From positions 2,914,001 to 2,978,000 of the forward strand of contig NZ_CP095501.1 in assembly GCF_023100725.1 (NCBI RefSeq): a stretch of DNA of 64,000 nucleotides, in the 5' to 3' direction. The notes under the pieces were generated by a model. It worked only from the letters and a program-made list of their open reading frames with translations, had not been told where the DNA came from and did not search any database. Source of the stretch: Arthrobacter antioxidans (GTDB taxonomy: Bacteria > Actinomycetota > Actinomycetes > Actinomycetales > Micrococcaceae). Each line of letters begins with the position of its first letter. The stretch's first letter is position 1. The translations under genes were made by a program, and so were the position numbers. Shown here in pieces: positions 1 through 6,872 of the stretch.

Positions 1-951
1 GCGGCGCTCGCGGGCTTCGGCGGCGGCAACTTCGCGAGCTCGATGGCGAACATCACCTTCTTCTTCCCCGCCCGGGAGAAGGGGTGGGCGCTCGGCCTGA
101 ACGCGGCGGGCGGCAACCTCGGCGCCGCCGTCGCGCAACTGGTGGTTCCCATCGTCGTCGCCCTCGGCGCCGCCGCCACACTGGACCTGCCCCTCGCCGG
201 CTGGATCTGGGTGCCCCTGATCCTCGCCGCCGCCTTCGGTGCCTGGAAGTTCATGGACAACCTCTCCAGCGCCCGGAGCGATCTCGCCGGCTCGCTCGCG
301 GCCGTCCGTGAACCGCACCTGTGGGTCATGGCGCTGCTCTACATCGGGACGTTCGGCTCGTTCATCGGCTTCGCCGGGGTCTTCCCGAAACTGATCGTCG
401 ATTCCTTCCCCGCCTTCTCCACGATCGCCATGGGCCCGGCGACACTGTCCCTCGCGTTCCTCGGCCCCCTGGTCGGCTCCCTTGCGCGGCCCTTCGGCGG
501 ACGCCTCGCCGACCGGTTCGGCGGAGCGATGATCACCGTGTGCGCCTTCGCGGTCATGGCGGCGATCTCCCTGGCCGTCGTCTGGACGCTCCCCCTGGCC
601 GACTTCTGGCTCTTCCTCGGCCTTTTCCTCGTCCTCTTCGCGGCCGCCGGCGCGGGCAACGGGGCGACCTACCGCATGATCCCCGTCATCTTCGCCCGGC
701 GCGGCGCGGCAGCAGGGGCAGAACTCCGGGAATCGGTGAGCACCGCCCGCAAGTCGGCGGCGGCCCTCGGGCTCATCTCGGCGGTCGGCGCCTACGGAGG
801 CTTCCTCATCCCCCAGGTCCTCAACGCCTCGAAGGGCGCCTCGGGCAGCTACGACGGCGCGTTCTACGGCTTCGTCGGAGGGTACGTCCTGATGCTCGCC
901 GTCACCTGGTTCTTCTACCTCCGCCGCTCCTCCACCCTCGGCAAGGTCTGA
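1..951 (+). CDS. narK: Nitrate/nitrite MFS transporter, NarK/NasA type (5' end outside window)
   Basis: Inner-membrane major-facilitator carrier for nitrate uptake or nitrite export. The frame is open from base 1, so the start lies outside the window and 316 C-terminal residues are visible. The visible part opens with the glycine-rich nitrate signature (GGGNFASSMAN, residues 7-17), and a second one (GAGNGATYRM, from about base 649) follows, as in the NarK family; between and after them are several hydrophobic segments. Family members are usually 400-450 residues, so roughly the first quarter is missing. The stop is 4 bases before the nitrate reductase start, so the two are probably cotranscribed, which favours an assimilatory uptake role. 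Direction of transport cannot be read from sequence. Confidence 0.93.
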   Translation, partial: AALAGFGGGNFASSMANITFFFPAREKGWALGLNAAGGNLGAAVAQLVVPIVVALGAAATLDLPLAGWIWVPLILAAAFGAWKFMDNLSSARSDLAGSLAAVREPHLWVMALLYIGTFGSFIGFAGVFPKLIVDSFPAFSTIAMGPATLSLAFLGPLVGSLARPFGGRLADRFGGAMITVCAFAVMAAISLAVVWTLPLADFWLFLGLFLVLFAAAGAGNGATYRMIPVIFARRGAAAGAELRESVSTARKSAAALGLISAVGAYGGFLIPQVLNASKGASGSYDGAFYGFVGGYVLMLAVTWFFYLRRSSTLGKV

Positions 952-955
952 GGCG

Positions 956-3118
956 ATGCAGCAGGCAGGGACCGGACGGCCCACCCACTGCCCCTACTGC
1001 GCGCTCCAGTGCGCCATGACGGTCACCGCGTCCGGGACGCACGACGGCGGGGCCCGCGTCGACGGCCGCGACTTCCCCACCAACCGGGGCGGGCTGTGCC
1101 GCAAGGGCTGGTCGGCGGCGGAGCTGCTCGATCACCCCGACCGGCTCACCGTGCCGCTGGTCCGCGACGCCGACGGGGTCCTCCGGGAAGCCGCCTGGGA
1201 CGCCGTCCTGGACCTCATCGGGGACCGCGTCCCGAGCATCCAGGCCGAGCACGGCCGGGACGCCGTTGCGGTCTTCGGCGGCGGCGGACTCACCAACGAG
1301 AAGGCGTACACGCTCGGCAAGTTCGCCCGCCTCGCGCTGCGCACCTCCCGCATCGACTACAACGGCCGGTTCTGCATGTCCTCCGCGGCCGCCGCGGGCA
1401 ACCGGGCGTTCGGCGTCGACCGCGGCCTCCCCTTCCCCCTCGAGGACCTCGGTGGGGCGTCCGTGGTCCTGCTCCTCGGCTCGAACGCCGCCGACACCAT
1501 GCCGCCCTTCGTCCAGCACCTGCGGGGCGCGCAGGCCGCGGGCGGCCTGGTCGTCGTCGACCCCCGGCGGTCGGCGACCGCCCGCCTCACCGACCAGGGC
1601 CGGGGGATCCACCTGCAACCCACCCCCGGCACGGACCTCGTCCTGCTCCTGGGCCTGGCGCACGTCGTGGTGGCGGAAGGCCTGGCGGACGGCCGCTTCC
1701 TCGAGGCACGGACCAGCGGGTACGACGCCGTCGCCCGCGGCCTCGCACAGTGGTGGCCCGAACGCGTGCAGGGCATCACGGGTGTCCCCGCGGCGTCCCT
1801 GCGTGCCGTGGCGCGGCTCCTCGCGGCGGGGGCCCGACGCGGCGCGGACGGCGGCCAGGGCGCCTACGTCCTGACCGGCCGGGGTATCGAGCAGCACGCC
1901 GACGGCACCGACACCACGACGGCCGCGATCAACCTGGCCCTGCTCCTCGGACTCCCGGGCACGGTGCACAGCGGCTACGGGACGCTCACGGGCCAGGGCA
2001 ACGGCCAGGGCGGTCGGGAGCACGGGCAGAAAGCCGATCAGCTCCCGGGGTACCGGAAGATCACCGATCCGGCGGCGCGAGCCCATGTCGCCGCCGTCTG
2101 GGGTGTCCCGGAGGAGCTGATCCCCGGGCCGGGCCTGCCCGCCGTCGAGCTCCTCGCCTCGCTCGGGAAGCCGGGCGGCACGCGCTGCCTCTTCGTGCAC
2201 GGCGCGAACGTCGCCGTGTCCGCGCCCGACGCCGCCACGGTCATCGAGGGCCTGCGCTCCCTCGACCTCCTCGTCGTGTCCGATTTCTTCCTGTCGGAGA
2301 CCGCGGCGCTCGCGGACGTCGTCCTGCCGGTCCTGCAGTGGGCCGAGGAGGAGGGCACGGTGACGAACCTGGAGGGCAGGATCCTGCGCCGACGCCGGGC
2401 GGTCGAACCGCCCTCCGGTGCCCGGAGCGAGCTGTGGGTCATGCGGGAGCTCGCCCACCGGCTGGGCGCGCCCTCCCTGTTCAGCGAGGACCCGTCGACC
2501 ATGTTCGACGAACTCGCCCGCGCCAGTGCCGGCGGCATCGCCGACTACTCGGGACTCGACTACGGCGTGCTCGACGGCGGTGACCCCGCGTACTGGCCGT
2601 ACCCGGCGGGCAGCACCGGGACACCGCGGCTGTTCGTCGACGTTTTCGCGCACGCCGACGGGCGTGCCGTCCTGGTGCCCGTCGTCCCGCGGACCGCTGC
2701 GTCCGCGGCGCGCCGGCCCGGCCCCCTGCTCCTGGCCACGGGCCGGCTCCTCGAGCACTACCAGTCGGGGACGCAGACCCGGCGCGTCCCCGCGCTGCTC
2801 GCGGCGCAACCGGACCCACGGCTCCAGCTCCACCCCTCGACCGCACAGGACCTCGGCATCGGGCAGGGCGATCGCGTGGTCGTGACGAGTCCCCACGGCG
2901 AGGCCCGGGCGCTGGCGGACCTCACCCCCGATATCCGCCAGGACACGGTCTTCCTGGCCTTCCACTTCGCGGACGCCGGGTCCGCGAACCTCCTGACGGG
3001 CGGCGGCACCGACCCGATCTCGGGAATGCCGGAGTTCAAGACGACACCCGTCAGCGTGGCGCGCCTGGTGTCCGTGGACGACGGCGTCCGCGCCGGCGGA
3101 CTGGAGGTCGTCGCGTGA
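956..3118 (+). CDS. nasC: Assimilatory nitrate reductase catalytic subunit
   Basis: Cytoplasmic molybdopterin oxidoreductase reducing nitrate to nitrite. An N-terminal [4Fe-4S] site is seen as C12-x2-C15-x3-C19 and C48 (CPYCALQC, then GLCRKGW). C140 in GRFCMSS fits the cysteine that ligates Mo in Nas/Nap-type enzymes. The C-terminal 130 residues match the molydop-binding barrel (THE..HY-like segment LLEHYQSGTQTRR, then HPSTAQDLGIGQGD). At 720 residues it is as long as NarB-type enzymes and lacks the extra C-terminal BFD-like cluster found in longer NasA proteins. No twin-arginine signal is present, so it is cytoplasmic. Its stop overlaps the GTG start of the next gene (GTGA), implying translational coupling with the flavoprotein that probably feeds it electrons. 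narB or nasA would be equally valid names. Confidence 0.93.
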   Translation: MQQAGTGRPTHCPYCALQCAMTVTASGTHDGGARVDGRDFPTNRGGLCRKGWSAAELLDHPDRLTVPLVRDADGVLREAAWDAVLDLIGDRVPSIQAEHGRDAVAVFGGGGLTNEKAYTLGKFARLALRTSRIDYNGRFCMSSAAAAGNRAFGVDRGLPFPLEDLGGASVVLLLGSNAADTMPPFVQHLRGAQAAGGLVVVDPRRSATARLTDQGRGIHLQPTPGTDLVLLLGLAHVVVAEGLADGRFLEARTSGYDAVARGLAQWWPERVQGITGVPAASLRAVARLLAAGARRGADGGQGAYVLTGRGIEQHADGTDTTTAAINLALLLGLPGTVHSGYGTLTGQGNGQGGREHGQKADQLPGYRKITDPAARAHVAAVWGVPEELIPGPGLPAVELLASLGKPGGTRCLFVHGANVAVSAPDAATVIEGLRSLDLLVVSDFFLSETAALADVVLPVLQWAEEEGTVTNLEGRILRRRRAVEPPSGARSELWVMRELAHRLGAPSLFSEDPSTMFDELARASAGGIADYSGLDYGVLDGGDPAYWPYPAGSTGTPRLFVDVFAHADGRAVLVPVVPRTAASAARRPGPLLLATGRLLEHYQSGTQTRRVPALLAAQPDPRLQLHPSTAQDLGIGQGDRVVVTSPHGEARALADLTPDIRQDTVFLAFHFADAGSANLLTGGGTDPISGMPEFKTTPVSVARLVSVDDGVRAGGLEVVA

Positions 3119-4683
3119 GACCCCAACCCTCCGTCCCGTGCCGCGTCGTCGTCGTCGGGTTCGGCCCCGTCGCGGCGCGGCTCGTCGAACACCTCGAACC
3201 CCTCGTCGCGGCGGGGCGGGTCGCCCTGACCGTGATCGGGCAGGAGGCCGACGCCGCCTACAACCGGGTGCTCGTCGCCGATGTCGCCGTCGGCCGTACC
3301 CGCGAAGCCGCCATCCGCCTCGCGGACGCCGACGAGCTCCGTGCCTCCGGGGTCGACGTGCGCCTCGGCGCCCGTGTGGCGCGCATCGACCGGCCCTTCC
3401 GGCGCGTGCTGCTGACCGGCGGCGCGGCCGTCGACTACGACCGGCTGGTCCTCGCGACCGGGTCCCGCCCCGTGCGCCCGCGGCTGGAGGGGCTGGAGGG
3501 GCCCGGCACCGGAGGGCTCCCACCGGGGATCAGCTTCCTCCGCGACCTCTCCGACGCCCGGGCGGTAGCCGCCGCGCTCGCCGCACAGCAGCGGATCGTC
3601 GTGCTGGGCGGCGGCATCCTCGGGATCGAGGCCGCCCTCGCCGCGGCCGAGGAGGGCGGGCGCATCACGCTCGTCCACCACGGCCGCTCCCCCATGGAGC
3701 GGTTGCTCGGGGACGGTGCGCGGGTGCTGGCGACGGCACTGCGGCACGCCGGCATCGACGTGGTGGCCGGGACGTCCACGCGGGTCGAGCTTCAGGACGG
3801 GCGTTTCGCGGGTGTCGGCCTGGAGGGCGGTACCCGGGTCGACGGCGGCGCGCTCGTCCTCGCGTGCGGCGTGCGTCCGCGCACGGAGCTCGCCGAGGGC
3901 TGCGACCTGGCGGTCGCGGACGGCATCCTCGTGGACCATTCGCTGCGTGCGGTCGGCACGGACGACATCTGGGCCATCGGCGACTGCGCGGAGGTGTGCT
4001 GCCTCCGTCTCTCCTGCGAGGCGTGCGTGGGCATCACCGCACCCCAGGGCCTCATCGGCCCGGGCTGGCAGCAGGCGGACCACCTCGGGCGGTCCTTCAC
4101 GGCGGAGCTGTCCGGGGACGGCCCCGGGCCGCGCGACGGCTCCTACGGCTCCGGATCCGACGGGCGGTCCGGCGTCGGAGCTGCCGGGCGGCGGGACGCC
4201 GTCGTCGTGCTGAAGGCCCGCGGCGTCGACGCCGTGGTCGCGGGCGAGACGGATGCGGATCCCTGGACGGTGGAGCCGGGCCTCGCCGTGGCGGAGTGGG
4301 CCGACCCGGGGCACGGGCGCTACGCGAAGATGATCACGCGCGACGGCGTCCTCACCGGCCTCGTCTGCGTGGGGATGCCGCGCACGGGTGCCGAACTGGT
4401 CCTGCTGTTCGAGCGCGGCAGCGAACTCCCGGCGGATCGCTCCAGCCTGCTGCGGCCCGACAGCGCGGAGGGACTGCCGGCCGCTTCACCTCCCGGCCCG
4501 GCCACCACGCTGTGCCGGTGCGCGGGAGTCACCCGCGGCGCGGTGCAGGAGTCGGTGGCCGCCGGCAGCGCCTCCGTCCAGGACGTCTCCACGGCCACAC
4601 GCGCGGGGACGGGGTGCGGCGGGTGCCGCGACGACATCCGGACCGTCATCGAACAGCACTTCGCCGCGGCGGTCGTGTCCTGA
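3115..4683 (+). CDS. nasB: FAD/NAD(P)H oxidoreductase with C-terminal BFD-like [2Fe-2S] domain, nitrate reductase electron-transfer partner
   Basis: Predicted diaphorase that passes electrons from NAD(P)H to the nitrate reductase next to it. Residues 1-320 form a pyridine-nucleotide-disulfide oxidoreductase fold: FAD-binding VVVGFGPVAARL near residue 10, NAD-binding VVLGGGILGIEAAL near residue 163, and the second FAD motif AIGDCAE near residue 286. The C-terminus carries a BFD-like cluster site: C467-x-C469 and C501-x2-C504 (CRC...GTGCGGC). This is the layout of the first half of NirB without the siroheme domain, as in Bacillus/Klebsiella NasB. A GTG start overlaps the nasC stop by 4 bases; coupling supports a functional pair. 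The electron donor role is inferred from context. Confidence 0.82.
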   Translation: MRPQPSVPCRVVVVGFGPVAARLVEHLEPLVAAGRVALTVIGQEADAAYNRVLVADVAVGRTREAAIRLADADELRASGVDVRLGARVARIDRPFRRVLLTGGAAVDYDRLVLATGSRPVRPRLEGLEGPGTGGLPPGISFLRDLSDARAVAAALAAQQRIVVLGGGILGIEAALAAAEEGGRITLVHHGRSPMERLLGDGARVLATALRHAGIDVVAGTSTRVELQDGRFAGVGLEGGTRVDGGALVLACGVRPRTELAEGCDLAVADGILVDHSLRAVGTDDIWAIGDCAEVCCLRLSCEACVGITAPQGLIGPGWQQADHLGRSFTAELSGDGPGPRDGSYGSGSDGRSGVGAAGRRDAVVVLKARGVDAVVAGETDADPWTVEPGLAVAEWADPGHGRYAKMITRDGVLTGLVCVGMPRTGAELVLLFERGSELPADRSSLLRPDSAEGLPAASPPGPATTLCRCAGVTRGAVQESVAAGSASVQDVSTATRAGTGCGGCRDDIRTVIEQHFAAAVVS

Positions 4684-4707
4684 TGCGACGTCACGCCGCG
4701 GTCGCGG

Positions 4708-5829
4708 TCAGACGTGCAGCCGGTAGCCGCGCTTGACGACCGTCTCGACCAGGGTCGGGTCCGGCAGGGATCTCCGCAGGCGGTTGACGCTCATGTCGAG
4801 TGCGTGGGGCGCACCGGCGGGCGTGAGGAGGTTCGTCAGGGCCTCCCGGCTGAGCACCGCGCCGCGGGCCGACAGCAGGGCCTTGAAGAGCGCCAGCTGG
4901 GCGGGGGCGAGATCCACCGGGACGTCGTCCACGCGCACGGACCGGCCCCGCACCACGACGTGGCCGGAGCGCGTGGAGAGCTGCTCCACGTGGTGCTCGG
5001 CCAGCTGGTCGCAGACCAGCCGGATCAGCGCGCCCATGCGGAACCGTTCGGGGACGATGGGCGTGATCCCGGCGTCGAGCAGCGGCTGCGCCGTCACCGG
5101 CCCGACGGCGGCGGCGAGGACGCCGTGCCGGAACCGGTGCACGAGGTGCTCCTGCATGCCCTGCTCGGCCGCGGTGCTGAACAGGGCGTCGACCGCCGGT
5201 GCGCTCGTGAAGGTGACGCAGTCGAGCTGACCGCCGCACACGGCCTCGATGAGTCGGGGCAGCCGTTCGGAGCCTTCCGGCTTGATCCACCGGTAGGGCG
5301 TGACGGTGAGCAGCGTGGCGCCCGCGTCCCGGAGCCGTTCGAGCTGGTGTTCGTCGGCGTAGGCGTGCAGCTGGACGCCGATCGTGAGTCCTGCGAGATC
5401 CTCGCGCAGCAGCTGGTCCACGAGGGTCGCCGTCGTCTCGTCGGAGCTGATGCCGACGTCGTCCAGCCCGGCCGCACGCACCGCTCCCCTGGCCTTCGGA
5501 CCGCGCACGTGGATGCGGCCGTTCCCGAGCACGTCGAGCAGGTCGTCGCCCAGCCCGGCGGCGTCGGCGGCTTCGAACCAGCGCCGCATCCCGTAGGCGG
5601 TCGTGATGATGAAGAGGTCCGGGCGGGCGGACACCACCGCGGCCGTGTCGGCGAGGAGCGCCACATCCTCCGCGATCGGGGCGATCTTCAGCGCCGGCGC
5701 GTGGAACACGGAGGCACCCCGCCGCTCGAGCGCGTCGATCAGGTCACTCGACCGGCGGTCCGACGTCACACCGATGCGGAATCCGGCCAGCTGGCCGGCG
5801 GAGCCGTCGGAGCGGATGGCGTCGGTCAT
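4708..5829 (-). CDS. Uroporphyrinogen-III synthase fused to an OmpR-type winged-helix DNA-binding domain
   Basis: Residues 1 to about 265 match HemD (uroporphyrinogen-III synthase), which closes and inverts hydroxymethylbilane to uroporphyrinogen III. The start is recognisable (GFRIGVTSDRRSSDLIDALE), and there is a conserved TFTSAPAVDALF segment in the second lobe. The last ~95 residues are a Trans_reg_C winged helix: VDLAPAQLALFKALLSARG, then a recognition-helix region and the closing VKRGYRLHV. The same fusion is known in actinobacteria, e.g. Mycobacterium Rv0260c. The ATG at 5829 overlaps the cobA stop (ATGA). The protein may be a uroporphyrinogen-sensing or nitrogen-related regulator, an enzyme, or both. 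A dedicated housekeeping hemD probably exists elsewhere. Confidence 0.85.
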   Translation of the reverse strand: MTDAIRSDGSAGQLAGFRIGVTSDRRSSDLIDALERRGASVFHAPALKIAPIAEDVALLADTAAVVSARPDLFIITTAYGMRRWFEAADAAGLGDDLLDVLGNGRIHVRGPKARGAVRAAGLDDVGISSDETTATLVDQLLREDLAGLTIGVQLHAYADEHQLERLRDAGATLLTVTPYRWIKPEGSERLPRLIEAVCGGQLDCVTFTSAPAVDALFSTAAEQGMQEHLVHRFRHGVLAAAVGPVTAQPLLDAGITPIVPERFRMGALIRLVCDQLAEHHVEQLSTRSGHVVVRGRSVRVDDVPVDLAPAQLALFKALLSARGAVLSREALTNLLTPAGAPHALDMSVNRLRRSLPDPTLVETVVKRGYRLHV

Positions 5830-6869
5830 GACGCCAGCGACTCGGTGAGACGCGCGAGGTGCGCGGCGCTGCCCTGCAACTGGAGCCCCACACGCACCAC
5901 CTCGCCGATGACCAGGACCGCCGGCGACTGGCAGCGTGCGGCACCCGCGGCCGTGACGATCGTCGACAGCGTCCCCGACGTCGTCCGCTGGGATGCGCTG
6001 TACCCGCGCTCGATGACGGCGACCGGCATGTCCGGGCGCATCCCCGCCCGGCCGAGGCCCGCGACGAGCTGGGGCAGTGTCGAGACGCCCATGAGGACCA
6101 CGATGGTCCCGCCCAGGCCCGCGAGGTGGAGGTGCTCCTCGTCGGTCAGCGGTGCGTGCCCGGAGACCACCGTGAAGAGGTGGCTGACGCCGCGGTGCGT
6201 GACGGGGATGCCCGCGGCCGCCGGGACCGCGATCGACGAGCTGATGCCCGGCAGCACGGTGCAGGGCACCCGCGCGTCGAGGCAGGCGGCGAGCTCCTCG
6301 CTCCCGCGTCCGAACACGAAGGGGTCGCCGCCCTTCAGCCGCACCACATGCCGTCCGGCGAGGGCGTGCTGCACCAGGAGGGCGTTGATGCCGGCCTGCG
6401 GCACGCGGTGGTGGCCGGGCAGTTTCCCGACGTCGACGAGCTCCGCCGAGGGTGCCAGTTCGGCCAGGGCCTCCGTCGGCCCCAGCCGGTCGTAGAGGAC
6501 CACGTCGGCGTCCCTGAGCGCGGCGGCCGCATCGAGGGTCAGGAGTCCGCGGGCGCCGGGGCCGCCGCCCACCAGGCTCACGTGCCCGGTGTCGGAGGCG
6601 GCCGTCTCCCGGGTCAGGAGCGCGCCGGTGTCCCGACACCGCTGCCGCAGGACGTCGTCCTGCGCGGATGCGTGCGGTGGCGCGGCACGTGCACCCTCCA
6701 CCAGGACCACCAGGGTGGCGCCGTCGAGCCCGTCGACGGCGGACGCCACCGTGTCGAACCGGTCGACGTCGGCTCCGGCGGCGCGGTACCGGGCGACGAT
6801 CCTCCGCGCCCTACGCGCGACTCCGACGACCACCACGCGGCGGCCGGTCAGATCGATGTCCAGGTGCAC
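5826..6869 (-). CDS. cobA: Uroporphyrinogen-III C-methyltransferase (SUMT) with a vestigial N-terminal precorrin-2 dehydrogenase-like domain
   Basis: Uses two SAM to make precorrin-2, the first step from uroporphyrinogen III towards siroheme. The SUMT domain spans residues ~95-347: VSLVGGGPGARGLLTL (G101-G105), a YDRLG segment at 126-130, RLKGGDPFVFGRG at 177-189, then VLPGISSSIAVPAAAGIPVTHRG in two blocks. Residues 1-93 resemble the NAD-binding part of CysG/Met8, but the usual VVGGG-x-VA nucleotide loop reads VVGVARRA and the domain is short, so dehydrogenase activity is doubtful. The GTG start lies 3 bases after nirB, and the stop overlaps hemD by 4 bases: nirB-cobA-hemD is one operon supplying siroheme to the nitrite reductase. 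Confidence 0.92.
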   Translation of the reverse strand: MHLDIDLTGRRVVVVGVARRARRIVARYRAAGADVDRFDTVASAVDGLDGATLVVLVEGARAAPPHASAQDDVLRQRCRDTGALLTRETAASDTGHVSLVGGGPGARGLLTLDAAAALRDADVVLYDRLGPTEALAELAPSAELVDVGKLPGHHRVPQAGINALLVQHALAGRHVVRLKGGDPFVFGRGSEELAACLDARVPCTVLPGISSSIAVPAAAGIPVTHRGVSHLFTVVSGHAPLTDEEHLHLAGLGGTIVVLMGVSTLPQLVAGLGRAGMRPDMPVAVIERGYSASQRTTSGTLSTIVTAAGAARCQSPAVLVIGEVVRVGLQLQGSAAHLARLTESLAS

Positions 6870-6872
6870 GGC

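Noticed and set aside
902..3523. 873-residue open frame antisense to the nitrate reductase
   Set aside because: Arg/Gly/Ala-rich composition with no recognisable domain; it mirrors the coding strand of a clear gene in a high-GC genome.
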